From DATIXJ01 sp963714795 (GTDB taxonomy: Bacteria > Bacteroidota > Ignavibacteria > UBA10030 > SZUA-254), in the NCBI GenBank assembly GCA_963714795.1, contig CAVQPS010000008.1:372001-436000 (forward strand): a stretch of DNA of 64,000 nt, read 5' to 3'. Every line of letters begins with the position of its first letter. Positions within the stretch are counted from its first letter, which is position 1. Under the pieces are notes generated by a model. The model was given only the letters and a program-made list of their open reading frames with translations, was not told the origin of the DNA and made no database searches. The position numbers and the translations under genes are program-made. Below, piece by piece: positions 18,801 through 29,045 of this stretch.

Positions 18801-21113
18801 TGTCGATCCGCCATCACACTCGATGCCGTAATTGTTGATGTCGCTAAGAGTAGAATTCGAGAATGTGGAACCTGCGTTCGTGTAGGTAACTCCTCCTATA
18901 CCGGCATTTCCAGCGTACTTAATCAAGCAACTATCGAGCCGGCAGTAAATATCGTCGGATGTAGCACGAAATTGTATTGTGCCCCAATCGCCACGTGCCG
19001 GAGCCGATGCTGCTCCGTCACCGTTGGTGTCGCCGGGGTTGCCGAAATTGTCGTCCTTCAGCGATGTAAAGACGATCTGTCCGTTCGCAATATTTCCCCT
19101 CGCCTGGAATCCGCCATCGACGTAGATTCCGTCTCCATTGAATTTGATGACAACTCCGGGATCCACTGAAACATCGGTGCCGGCATTAATCGTCAGGTTT
19201 GCCAGCAGGACGTATGTGATATTGGTGTACCCCGCTACATTTCTCCTGTAAATTCTTCCATTGAATCCAAGATTTTCGCCAATGATACCGAGTGCAGCCC
19301 ACGCCGGGTTGATGAATTTGATGCCGGTTAACGTGGGATTCGCTGCAACGGAAAGCGCAATCGGTGTGTATTGCGTATTGATGATTGTGTCGTAGAGAAT
19401 TTTTGGATTGGAAGATTCAAAGAGAGTAAGACCATACACCACATTGGTAAATTCGGAACTGTCAATTATCGGACTTGCCCCGACTGTTAAGATTTCTCCC
19501 TGCAAATAAACGCTGTTGTAATAAAAATTAGGCACGTTGCCATATTTTAACCGGCAATGATTGATTATCGAAAGGGTATCGCTCCCCTGTTCGAAAATGA
19601 TTCCGCCCCAATCGCCGACGGCAGGTACTGTTTGTGTACCATCCTTATTCGTATCACCGGGATTCCCGAAGTTATCATCCTTTGCAGAGGTAATCGTAAT
19701 CATACTATCCGGTGTTGCATTCGCGATAAGTTTACCCTGGACATCGATGTATTGTCCTGATGAGTATCCCTTGATGACGATTCCCTTGTTGATCGTCAGT
19801 GACATACCGACAGGTACAGTAACATTCTGTAAAAGAAGGTACGTCACATTTGGGATTGAGGTCACCGAGCGAATAGGTAGCACCGAATTTGCCGAAAGTG
19901 TTCCTCCGAGCAAACCAATGGCATCGTAGGCATTATCCTGGAATGAAAACGTGTTATTAGAGAATATCGGATTTGCAGAAAATGAAATTGCAATCGGAAC
20001 AAGCTGACTTGAGCCGATCGTGTTATGGGTGAAGACCGGATTTGAAACGTATTGCATCATGGCGCCATAGTAATTATACTGCATGGTGCAACTGTCGATT
20101 GTCGGACTCGCGTTGTACATCGATATTCCGCCGATGTTGCCCGATCCGGCATAATGAATGGTACAACGGCGCATAAGACAACCGCTGCTTGTGGAATTAA
20201 AGACTACCCCGCCCCAATAACTCGATACAGGCGATGTTGACGTACCATCGCCATTCGTATCGCCGCCGAGATTATCATCGTCATACGCCGTAAAATATAT
20301 TTGTTGGCTGGTAGCGGCAACGGCATTGAGAGTACCGTTGACAATAATTTGGGCTCCTGAAGTCACCTTCACTATATCTCCGGATGCGATTTGTAACGTA
20401 CCGCCACTATTGACCGTATAACTCCCATAATTGAGACCGAAGACATAGGGGACATTAATCGTGTCGAGAACAAATGTGTTGCTATTACTACCGAAGTAAA
20501 CAAAAACTCCGTTATAAGTATTACCCGTCAGATTTACAGATCCGTTAAAAACAAGCGACCCCGGTCCGTTATACACAATGGGCCATGAACATGAAGAAAT
20601 GTTCGTGTTCGTGAGCGTGACATTTGCAGAAGTATAAACCATGATTCCGTAATTATTACTGCTGGTAATATCACCACCGATGAATGTAGTGTTTCCCCAA
20701 TACCCATACACACTTGGATTTGCACTATTGTTTGATGCCGTGCCGCCGTATCGAATATGGCACGTGTCGAATGTCGCCGTGCCTGCACCGGTTCCATCAC
20801 CGACCTGAATATATGTCCAATCTCCTTTGACCGGAGAGCCGCCCAAAATATCGCGGTATGAAGTAAATATTGCCTGACGAGCGTTCAACGTTCCGCGGAC
20901 AGTCATTCCTTGACCACTCTGAAATCGGACAACGACTCCGGAGTCGACTGTAAGCGTCACAGCCGAATTAATATAAATACTGCCCGTTACGGTGTATGGA
21001 CTGCCCGCAAGATTCCAGTCCGCACTTGCACTGATTGTTCCGGAAACATTCGTTTGTCCCGATGCAAGTGTAAGCGATAGTAACATCAAGAACACGACCG
21101 CAATTGCTTTCAT
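15840..21113 (-). CDS. Giant secreted parallel beta-helix protein with dockerin, cohesin and T9SS sorting domain
   Basis: 1757 residues with signal peptide MKAIAVVFLMLLSLTLASGQ. About seven units of roughly 200 residues fill positions 20-1430. Each has a right-handed beta-helix stretch (GTLNA..IFTSYRDD, SPTI, GVVIKF) and most include an EF-hand-like loop DTN(G/K/N)DG followed by a Trp-Gly pair. Near 1480-1545 lies a dockerin type I pair (DVSLNGTVQAYDATLILEY; DVSGNGTITALDASLILQY). A cohesin-like module follows (about 1560-1670) and then a T9SS sorting domain (LMQNFPNPFNPTTTIQYQIP to the end). It is likely a surface adhesin or polysaccharide-binding protein; no catalytic site is evident. The frame is clean over 5.3 kb. 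Confidence 0.92.
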   Translation of the reverse strand: MKAIAVVFLMLLSLTLASGQTNVSGTISASADWNLAGSPYTVTGSIYINSAVTLTVDSGVVVRFQSGQGMTVRGTLNARQAIFTSYRDILGGSPVKGDWTYIQVGDGTGAGTATFDTCHIRYGGTASNNSANPSVYGYWGNTTFIGGDITSSNNYGIMVYTSANVTLTNTNISSCSWPIVYNGPGSLVFNGSVNLTGNTYNGVFVYFGSNSNTFVLDTINVPYVFGLNYGSYTVNSGGTLQIASGDIVKVTSGAQIIVNGTLNAVAATSQQIYFTAYDDDNLGGDTNGDGTSTSPVSSYWGGVVFNSTSSGCLMRRCTIHYAGSGNIGGISMYNASPTIDSCTMQYNYYGAMMQYVSNPVFTHNTIGSSQLVPIAISFSANPIFSNNTFSFQDNAYDAIGLLGGTLSANSVLPIRSVTSIPNVTYLLLQNVTVPVGMSLTINKGIVIKGYSSGQYIDVQGKLIANATPDSMITITSAKDDNFGNPGDTNKDGTQTVPAVGDWGGIIFEQGSDTLSIINHCRLKYGNVPNFYYNSVYLQGEILTVGASPIIDSSEFTNVVYGLTLFESSNPKILYDTIINTQYTPIALSVAANPTLTGIKFINPAWAALGIIGENLGFNGRIYRRNVAGYTNITYVLLANLTINAGTDVSVDPGVVIKFNGDGIYVDGGFQARGNIANGQIVFTSLKDDNFGNPGDTNGDGAASAPARGDWGTIQFRATSDDIYCRLDSCLIKYAGNAGIGGVTYTNAGSTFSNSTLSDINNYGIECDGGSTPNVYNVNIINCRLDPIAMSLTSNPTLGSGITFSANGSRGIYILEGTLSSNATLIQRNVAGINNIAYIVNTLTVASNAVLTISPGVVIKFSGGYSYISVSGALIAHGLPTNKIIFTALADDSNGGDTNNDGNASAPSAGNWSVIDFQPSSADSLNSMRNCEFRYGGNGVYSSGYNYGNIRAFSAKTVIDSCVIQQSATSALGCFGSASPTFTHLQINNIANLPVAMSMFSNPTFGFDTALNIGYMALGIIPETYSVTDTVPVRNFAGYNNMTYYFYNTSTINSGTTITIPAGVVFKGSGNFLAVNGALIVNGTSTQPVVFTDYRDDSYGNPGDSNQDGSATKPTVNGNSYDIYFTDVSNDTANRVKHTLFRYAGEGCYMLSASPTIVGCTFNNDTWGVWLGGVSAPAIDSCTFNNLTYAPINTSLVSYPKETIADVISGTTYKMIGVIQETLVQDVTLVKRSFAGINNIPYLFGPYTIGSGATLTISPGIVVKFFGGGYIDVNKGLIANGGSTADSTIVFTSYVDDFYGGDSNSDSSATSVPSNYYYNGWSGLIFENQSLDPLCQLKNCVIRYATAYDNASGITTTSANPTITYCTITQNWNGITANAASSPLVNYCDIYKNLNKGIQNTNLSFNIDARNNWWGDNSGPTYAGNPGGKGDAITDSVRYQPFRTIGAQQPLSGDVSLNGTVQAYDATLILEYTVNPGTYPLNTTQQKVADVSGNGTITALDASLILQYVVGNILAFPIDGGKNTPVLLPKVLASSVAIGNESGKHASTLTVPIQVQGIKNFASANIDLVFDNKLLTVKDVTLGSAVSGMSIAHAVAGNHVKIAMAGSIPMNLDGDLITLTFDVANDVHGTVKSPISFSRLLLNETDFTSTATSGEMTIIGKPTEFTLMQNFPNPFNPTTTIQYQIPNDGTHITLTIYNSLGEVVKTLVNEVQPAGTYNVVWNGTNSTGGSVSSGMYFFRISASGNQSFTSVKKMLLMK

Positions 21114-21275
21114 GGTGTCATCCTTTAAAAAATGAATAATGATAAAAGAAGAAAGAATTCCCTAAGTAATAACAACCTTTGAAAATACTAATTTTTTTTA
21201 AACTTCCAAAAAATTAGGAGTAATTTACCGGAAAATTAATAATGTTGGTTTTACGAAATTTTTGAAATAAGGGTT

Positions 21276-24200
21276 TTAACGCAAAAGAAGCATTTTTTTT
21301 GTCTCTGTAAAACTACCGGTTTGGAGCTTGTAAAAATAAATACCACTGGAGTATCCGGTTGCGTCCCAGTGAACTTCCTGTTCGCCGGCATTTTGGAATG
21401 ATTGGACGAGGGTAACGACTTCTTTTCCCAACACGTCAAATATTTTTAAAGAAACGGCGGAGCCTTTTGGAAGAGTATAATGGATAATTGTTGAAGGGTT
21501 GAACGGATTTGGATAGTTTTGTTCCAGTGAAAAATCTTTCGGAAGAGATTCCTGAAATATCTGTTCGATGTGCAGTGAGAGGCCGGTTGCCGTGCTGTCG
21601 AGCATGATTGTTCCATTGCCTGAAAGCGTTGCAAGTATTTGATTTCCTTGTCGTAGTGTAAGCGATAGATTGTGATCGACACTGTTCCAGGAAAATTGTA
21701 TGGGAAATGATTTCGATTGAACGGTAAGCGGAAAATCCTGAGTCGAAGTTGTTTGTCCATCGAATATTTCCATCATACGTTGCGTATTGAATCGGACGTC
21801 AAACCCTCCTGACGGAGGAACCGGCGGCAAAGTATACGCGCTTCCATCAAAATCCAAATCGGATTTTGCAATATACAGTGTCCCACGGTTTCCCGCGTTA
21901 TCGTTGATCGTGATGGAATTGCACGATGCAAGAGAATGATCCTTCGCCTCCTGAATTTTTGAAAGTGACGGTTGTGAAGAAAGCACGAGTTTCCCGTCGC
22001 TGTTTACTTTCACCCAGTAACCGGATTTTGGTCTTATCGTATCGGAAATCCGGTATCCTCCGAAATAACTGAAATATTGCGAGACGACATTGTTCACGGG
22101 AATTTGCACGATGGAATTTTTAGAGACAGGAGTCGTGATGGCGCCGATCATATTCCAACCGGCACGAACGTTTACCGTATCGACGGAAATACTGTCTCCG
22201 GTTATCGTGAGAAATCCCGCCTGTGAGAACTTTAGCCAGTACCCGACGCCGTTTTGGAGCGAATCCGTAACAATATAACCGTGATCATACCGGAATGCCT
22301 GCGATATCGCCGTGGGGAAGAGATCGGATTTCAGCGGATCGGTAACCTGCAGGGGAAGCGATAACAAATTCCACCCGCCGGCAACGTCCGGATTTGATAA
22401 AATACTGAATGCTGTTGCGGACGAATCGGCCGGCGAGCCGTTCACCGAATTGCTGATGCGAATGCGTCCTTCCGTCGTCACAAGAAACGGAATCGTCCAT
22501 GTGTACGATCCGGCCGAAGCGGGAATACTGTCAGCCACCGTACTCCACGTACTGCCGTTATCAGAAGAAAACTCTATGTTAATGATATTCATAAATTGAG
22601 ATGTCCATGTGATCGGCATTATAGCGCCGCTTGCGACAACATCACCGCCAAGAAATGAAGTGAGCGTTAATACCGGAATGCGGACAAGCGGTCGTTCATA
22701 TATGCCGTTCCCGAATGTTGCCGCACGCAGCGTTCCATTCGACCGGGACACCGTGAGATCAAGTACCATTGCCGGAGGCATACCCTCGTTAAACTCTTCC
22801 CAGGTTCCTCCGCCGTTCGAAGAATGAAATACACCGAGGTCGGTTCCGACATAAACATGTTGCGGGTTTGCAGGATCAACAGTGACAGATTGGTGAGGAA
22901 TATCGGGAAGATTGGAAGTAATATCGATCCACGTTGCGCCGGCGTTCAACGATTTGAACACGTGCGATGCCCCATATCCGGAATAGGTGAGATACGCAAT
23001 CGCACTGTTCGTCGGATCGAATTCGATGTCCGTCGGATACCGGTTCGGAAGCCCGGTATTTACGTTTGTCCATATCCCACCGCCATTGGTAGAGCGGAAT
23101 ATTGCAAATGTCGGTGTTACTCCAAGCGCGCCATTACCGGTTCCGGCAATGACAGTATCGGGATTTGACCAGGAAACGCCGATACAGGAAATATTTGTTC
23201 CGTTCAGTGTCGAATTACCGTTCGGAGAAAACCATAACGATCCTCCGGTGGTTGTTTTGTACACATTTGAACTGCCGGCGTACAGAATATTTGGATTGGA
23301 TGGAGATATGACAAATGGCGACAGGAAATTCCAATCCGATGATGAAGTCGGAAGTCCGCCCGTAATGGAACCGAACGTCAAACCGCCGTTTGTGGATTTC
23401 TCGATATCCCCGTACTGCGATTCCGCGTACATGGTGGCCTTGTTCGTGGGATCGATTGCACACCATCCGCCGTCGCTGTAATATACCTGTGCCCAATCCG
23501 GATTTCCGTAATATGACAATGTGCCGTTGTCTTGTAATCCTCCTAATGTCGTGACCGAATCGAGAGGATAGACTGCGAGTCCCGGATAGAATTGAGTTGT
23601 CACGTAGCTGTTATTGATATCGATATATGTCGATCCGCCGTCAGTGCTTTTCCAGATTCCTCCGTCGGTTCCGAAATACATCATGTTGGCATTTGTCGGA
23701 TCGAATGCAATCGCATGATGATCGACATGCACATCCGATGGGGAAATCGATGTAAGATTCGACCCGCCATTTGTTGATTTGTAGATGCTGTATCCTGAAC
23801 AGAATACCGTGTCCACACTTCGCGGGTCGACGACAACGACATTATTGTACCATCCCTGCGTCCCGACATAATCTTGCGTTGAGACTACGGCCCACGATGC
23901 TCCACCATCAGTGGTCTTGTACAATCCGATAATTCCATAGAAAGCGGCGTCGGTTATGCCCGCGTAAACGACGGAAGGATTGATCGGTGAAATTGCCAGG
24001 GCAGTCCGACCGAAATTGGACGACGGCAAGCCGTTCGTTAATTGTGTCCAGGAATTTCCCGCATCGGTCGATTGGTAGATACCGGGGTTCGGCGAAGAAT
24101 TCGAATTACCGTGTGCAGAATAGAGAATTGTCGTGTCGATCGGATTGATCACTACATCCATTGCCATCAACACGGAATTGGAAACTGTCCAGGAAGTCCC

Positions 24201-24939
24201 GCCGTCTGTCGATTTGTACACTCCTTCGCTTGTGGCGGCATAAATAGTATTTGTATTTTTCGGATTCAAAACAATTCGTTCGATGGCGGTGATCTGCGGA
24301 AACGTAAATGTTAGACCGGTCTGACTCCATGTACTTCCGCCGTCGGTCGATTTTAAAATTCCCATGCCGTACGATGCCCGCGCACCGACCGTTCCGACCA
24401 ATGGCCGTTGGTACAGACTGATTTCTCCCGTTCCGATATACATCACGTTGTGATTCGACTGATCGATCACCACAGAACTGACGGAAATCGTGTTGAAGCC
24501 GGTATTGACGTACGACCATGAATTCAATCCGGTGCCGCCGTTTGCCGTCTTCCATAATCCGCCGCTTGCCGCTCCTGCCCACACAACATTCGGATTGACG
24601 GGATCGACGGCAATCGACAGCGTTCGTCCGCCGATATTATTCGGACCGAGCGATTTCCACTGACCGGCCGATGTCACACTGCTTGGAGAAAATTTCTTGT
24701 CTTTTCTCATCGTTGATTGGACATAGCGAAAAGCTTTTTGCAAACCATCCCGCGGAATCGTATCATTCGGCAATGATCGCTGTGCATACCACCATTCGAA
24801 ACTGTGCAACGCATCGCTTTCGCCGCGCTCGTTTTTAGATCCTGATTCAACAGATTTGTGCTTGATTGACCGATGACGTGAGGATAAAAACCAGTATTGC
24901 TACGGAACAAAGAAGAAACGATTGTAGAAGTGTTTTCAT
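21276..24939 (-). CDS. Secreted Asp-box beta-propeller protein with T9SS sorting domain; 5' end frameshifted
   Basis: The main frame (21276-24809) encodes 1177 residues. At least eight Asp-box motifs (S-x-D-x-G-x-x-W type) such as STDGGSTWSQ, STDGGTSWTV, TTDGGASWAV and SSNGGGTWEEF mark a sialidase/VPS10-like ten-bladed propeller (about 40-690). Ig-like and undefined domains follow, and a sorting domain with LEQNYPNPFNPSTIIHYTLP ends the protein. The main frame has no ATG near its start. A signal peptide (MKTLLQSFLLCSVAILVF) begins at ATG 24939 in another frame, and one base change in the A5 run at 24886-24890 joins the two. It belongs to the BNR/glycosyl-hydrolase-like proteins common in Ignavibacteria; no catalytic residues are assigned. 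Confidence 0.85.
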
Positions 24940-24967
24940 GCAGGACTCGAGGGTTTTTTGATACTGT

Positions 24968-24996
24968 TATATACTATTTTTCTTTCGGAAAGTCAA
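24968..24996 (-). promoter_or_regulatory. Sigma-70-type promoter for the propeller-protein gene
   Basis: On the minus strand: TTGACT (24996-24991), 17-bp spacer beginning TTCCGAAA, TATATA (24973-24968). It lies 28 bp upstream of the ATG at 24939, which supports that signal-peptide start. Confidence 0.65.
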
Positions 24997-25005
24997 CTGG
25001 CTTTG

Positions 25006-25034
25006 TTGCTTTAGTGCTCGATTTTTGGTATTTT
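25006..25034 (+). promoter_or_regulatory. Sigma-70-type promoter for clpS-alaS
   Basis: TTGCTT (25006-25011), 17-bp spacer, TATTTT (25029-25034), 22 bp before the clpS start. It is divergent from the propeller-gene promoter, with 9 bp between the -35 boxes. Confidence 0.5.
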
Positions 25035-25056
25035 TTAATGACTTACGCATTTCTTC

Positions 25057-25344
25057 ATGACAATGAACGATCCGTCATTTTCCGTCGAAAAAGAAGATGA
25101 TATTGATTTTGCCGTTCAACAGCCGGCGAAAGTTATCCTCTTTAACGATGAAGTACATACGTTCGATGAGGTCATCGGACAAATCATCAAGGCGACCGGC
25201 TGCGATCAGGCAACTGCCGAATCGCTGACATGGGAAGTCCATAACGCCGGCAAGGCATGTGTCTTTGAAGGCGAAGTGACGCGTTGCGTGCAGGTCAGCG
25301 GCGTGCTTGAAGAAATCGAACTGATGACGCAGATTGAAGTGTAA
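25057..25344 (+). CDS. clpS: ATP-dependent Clp protease adaptor ClpS
   Basis: 95 residues (93 if started at ATG 25063). A flexible N-terminus is followed by the ClpS core KVILFNDEVHTFDEVIGQII, then ATAESLTWEVHNAGKACVFEG and VLEEIELMTQIEV. The NDEVHTFDEV loop carries the residues that bind N-degron substrates, and VHNAGKA belongs to the ClpA-binding face. ClpS delivers proteins with destabilising N-terminal residues to ClpAP or ClpCP. alaS begins 18 bp downstream, so the pair is probably co-transcribed. Confidence 0.94.
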   Translation: MTMNDPSFSVEKEDDIDFAVQQPAKVILFNDEVHTFDEVIGQIIKATGCDQATAESLTWEVHNAGKACVFEGEVTRCVQVSGVLEEIELMTQIEV

Positions 25345-25362
25345 CCAACCAGATAATTATTG

Positions 25363-28347
25363 ATGACATCGACTGAAATCCGAAATACGTTTCTGAAATT
25401 TTTTGAAGAACGCAAACACCGCATCGTGCCGAGTGCATCCGTCATTCCGTACGATGACCCGACATTGTTGTTTACGAATGCCGGTATGAACCAGTTCAAA
25501 GATGTTTTCCTCGGAACCGGAAAACGTGATTATGTCCGCGCTGCCGATTCGCAAAAGTGTATCCGCGTCAGCGGAAAACATAACGATCTTGAAGAAGTCG
25601 GACGCGATACGTACCACCACACATTTTTCGAAATGCTCGGCAACTGGTCGTTCGGCGATTATTACAAAAAGGAAGCAATCGAGTGGGCGTGGGAATTGCT
25701 GACGAAAGTGTGGGGACTCGAGAAGAAGCGTCTCTATGCCACAGTTTTTGAAACCGATGAAGAAGCGGAACAGCTCTGGAAAAAAGTGACCGACATCGAT
25801 CCGTCGCATGTTCTTCGTTTCGGAAAGAAAGATAATTTCTGGGAGATGGGTGAAACCGGTCCGTGCGGTCCCTGTTCGGAAATTCATATCGATCTCACCG
25901 ACGATTATTCCGGCGGCAATCTCGTCAACGCCGGCGATGCCCGCGTGATGGAAATCTGGAATCTTGTTTTCATCCAATACGACAGAGACGAAAAGGGAAC
26001 TCTCACACCTCTGCCGTCGAAGCATGTCGATACCGGCATGGGTTTCGAGCGGATTTGCGCGGTACTTCAAAACAAGAAATCGAATTACGATACCGATGTC
26101 TTCATGCCGATCATCGATCGGATCGCAGAACTTGCCGGAAAGCCGTACACGAGCAAGCTCGATGCACCGACCGATATTGCGATGCGCGTCATTGCCGATC
26201 ACGTGCGTATGCTTTCGTTCTCGATTGCCGACGGCGGCATTCCTTCCAACGAAGGACGCGGTTACGTGATGCGCAGGATTCTTCGCCGCGCTGCGCGCTT
26301 CGGCAGAAATCTCGACATGAAAGAGCCGTTTATTTACAAAGTTGTCGAAGCGGTCGTGAAGTCGATGGGCAAGTCAATATCCCGAGATTAAAGAGAAACA
26401 AAATCAGATTGAACGAGTGATTAAAGGTGAGGAAGAAGGATTTAATCAGAACACTTAACCAAACGGATCTTGAAGTTTTTGATTGCACGTTGATAGGCGA
26501 CCAATAAGATCAGGCTTGATGATTAAGCGAGGATAAAGTATTTGCAGGAGATTGAGTTGATGCGTTATAAGTTTAAGAAATACGTCTTGGTTCTTATCTG
26601 CTCGATCTCAGCGAAGAATTTGGTGTAAGACGTCATGAGACAAGATGAAATATAAATTGATCTTATCAGTGAGATGATGCGTTCAAACTGTATGATACTT
26701 ATGGAATCAATAGACTGAACTGAAGACAATGCTCAGACATATGGTATAACAGTTGATCGCAATAGATTTAATGAATTAATGGAGGAGCATAGATGAATCT
26801 CAAAAGAAAAAAAATCGAAGTTTCAAGTTGGATTTGGATATCGGAAGATCAGAATGAAGCTTGATGCATGCGACATATAGTAAAGCCGAAGGTACAAGAA
26901 TCTTATAATTTATAATTCAATTGAGACTAGCTTATGCAGCTCCAGTTTTATGTAGAGGTGACGAATGGCGTCAATAGGCACGATTGCGTAATTTCCTTGA
27001 ATAAACTACATTTTATGCAGAGTCTGGTGGACAAGTTGGATGATGCATTGAGTGTTCTTAGTGGCAATGACAATTACTAAAATTGCAGAGAATACTAAAA
27101 AAGAACAGGGAAAAATATTCATTTTGTGGATCTGTCAAGAGATGATATTGATTCGAAAGATAGCTTTGAAGAACACAAGTATCTTGCAAGAAATCGATAT
27201 ACCTCGCCGCCGCAACATCGAGCGCAACCATACTGCCACGCACATCATGCATGAAGCATTGCGGCGCGTGATCGGTACTCATTCTCACCAGCAGGGCTCG
27301 CTCGTCGATCCGGATCATTTGCGTTTCGACTTCAATCATTTTGAAAGAATCACCGCTGATCAAATGAAAAAAATTGAAGATATCGTCAATGAGAAAATTT
27401 CAGATGATATCACGGTTGTTGCCTTGAATGATCCGAAAGAATGGCTCACCATCGAGCAGGCAAAAGCGAAATATCCGAACGTGAAAATGTTTTTCGGCGA
27501 TAAGTACGGCGATCATGTCCGCATCGTCGAGATCGATCCGAATTTTTCCGTCGAGCTGTGCGGCGGTACACATGTGAAGCATACGAACGAAATTGGACTA
27601 TTTAAAATTATTTCAGAGTCGAGTGTTGCGAGCGGCATCCGTCGTATCGAAGCGGTTACCGGTGACGGTCTCAAAAATTATATCCAACAACGAATCGAAA
27701 AAACCGGTGAGCTTGACCGTCAAATCGAAAAGCTTCTGAAAGAACAGGAAGATCTCGAACGTCAGCTCGGGCAATTTACGAAAGTCGAATCTCCAAAACG
27801 TCCTTCGCTTGGAGCGGTTTCGCTTTCATCGGATAAAATTACTGCTGATGCCATCAATTCCGTTGAACAGGCGTTATCCAAACGAGAGCAAATAATTGAG
27901 GAAGTCACGAAATCTTCACTTGATATTAAGAAAGAAATCAGTAAATTTCGTGTGAAGAGCGCTTCGTCCGGAATCGAAGAAATTGTTGCAAAAGGCGTTG
28001 CGTTAAACGGTTTTACGGTTGTTTCGGCAAAAATTGACGTGGGAGATGCAGAAGAATTGAAGTCCCTCGGCGATGCTTTGCGTTTGAAAATTACTTCCGG
28101 CGTCGGCGTGCTCGGCGCTGTGGTCGACGATAAAGTCGCGCTCGTTTGTGTTGTCACCGACGATTTAATAAAAGAGAAGAAACTTGCGGCTGGCAAAATC
28201 GTCGGAGAACTTGCCAGGCGGCTGGGCGGCGGCGGCGGCGGTCGACCGCATCTCGCAACCGCCGGCGGCAAAGATGTTGCGAAACTGGATGAAACGCTTC
28301 GGGAAACTCCGGAAATCGTGAAATCGATGCTTGCTTCAACCAAATAA
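25363..28347 (+). CDS. alaS: Alanyl-tRNA synthetase with a frame-broken middle
   Basis: The N-terminal 336 or so codons (from ATG 25363) are clean and carry the class II catalytic domain: FTNAGMNQFKDVFLG, RVSGKHNDLEEVGRDTYHHTFFEMLGNWSFGDYYKKE, and DHVRMLSFSIADGGIPSNEGRGYVMRRILRRAAR. The frame breaks near 26372. It recovers near 27205 with the editing domain (ERNHTATHIMHEALR, CGGTHVKHTNEIG) and the C-Ala domain (SSGVGVLGAVVDDKVAL, GGGGGGRPHLATAGG). The interval between still encodes alaS in shifting frames. AlaRS charges tRNA-Ala and is normally essential. I therefore read this as an intact gene with a damaged consensus rather than a true pseudogene; a second alaS copy elsewhere would change that view. 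Confidence 0.93.
26372..27204 (+). other. Frame-scrambled, AT-rich segment inside alaS
   Basis: About 830 bp without a usable frame, clearly more AT-rich than the alaS parts on both sides. AlaRS pieces appear in order in different frames: YPEIKEKQNQIERVIKGEEE (just after 26372), FKLYDTYG (26682-26705), GITVDRNRFNELMEEHR (26743-26793) and TFYAESGGQVG (27008-27040). No mobile element, intein or intron signature is present. The codon choice (AGA, TTA, AAT, GGT) also differs from the flanks. Confidence 0.85.
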
Positions 28348-28428
28348 AAAATCAAAAGTAAAATATAAAAACATCAACCCCTTAATTCATTATTTTTTAA
28401 TTTTTCCTTTTTCATTTTGACTTGACTC

Positions 28429-29031
28429 ATGGCTCATTTACCGCTTACACTCGTGTATCGACAAAAATACATTCAGGATCAACTGAACGACAGCGCCGAA
28501 ACGAAAAAGAAAATGTTCGAGGCGTGCGCCGGCGATATCCTGAAAGCCGTCGACGCGATCATCAACGCGTATAATCACGGCTGTAAAGTTTTGCTCTGCG
28601 GTAATGGCGGCAGTGCAGCAGATTCACAACACATTGCAACCGAACTGGTGATTCGCATGTCGAAACCGGACCGAAGAGCGCTTCCCGCGATTGCCTTAAC
28701 GACCGACAGCTCAATGATCACTGCCGGCGGTAACGATATCGGTTTCGATAATATTTTTTCGCGGCAGGTTGAAGGACTCGGCAGTAAAGGCGATGTTCTC
28801 ATCGCCATCAGCACGAGCGGCAAATCGGAAAATGTCAACCGTGCAATTCATGAAGCAAAGAAAAAAGGAATGACCGTGATTGGATTTCTCGGCAAAGGTG
28901 GAGGACCATCCAGAGAATTGTGCGACGTTCCGATCGTGATTCCGTCAAATGATACACAGCGTATTCAGGAAGGGCATATCACCGTCGCTCATATCATTTG
29001 CGGAATTGTCGAAAATGAAATGTTCGGATAA
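28429..29031 (+). CDS. gmhA: Phosphoheptose isomerase (sedoheptulose 7-phosphate isomerase), SIS domain
   Basis: 200 residues of the GmhA type. The SIS fold shows VLLCGNGGSAADSQHIATELV, ALTTDSSMITAGGNDIGFDNIFSRQVEGL, VLIAISTSGKSENVNRAI, VIGFLGKGGG and a C-terminal EGHITVAHIICGIVE whose His fits the catalytic position. It converts D-sedoheptulose 7-phosphate to D-glycero-manno-heptose 7-phosphate, the first step to the ADP-heptose of the LPS core. It follows alaS after an 80-bp AT-rich gap and precedes the sugar transferase by 14 bp. A role in surface polysaccharide synthesis fits this context. Confidence 0.92.
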   Translation: MAHLPLTLVYRQKYIQDQLNDSAETKKKMFEACAGDILKAVDAIINAYNHGCKVLLCGNGGSAADSQHIATELVIRMSKPDRRALPAIALTTDSSMITAGGNDIGFDNIFSRQVEGLGSKGDVLIAISTSGKSENVNRAIHEAKKKGMTVIGFLGKGGGPSRELCDVPIVIPSNDTQRIQEGHITVAHIICGIVENEMFG

Positions 29032-29045
29032 ACCTTCGAAACCCC

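Noticed and set aside
15840..21113. CRISPR array or DNA tandem repeat in the giant gene
   Set aside because: The repeats are at the protein level, about 600 bp apart and diverged at the DNA level; there are no short identical repeats with spacers.
26372..27204. Intein, group I/II intron or insertion sequence splitting alaS
   Set aside because: The interval itself encodes AlaRS segments in the correct order, and no splicing, endonuclease or transposase motif or terminal repeat is present.
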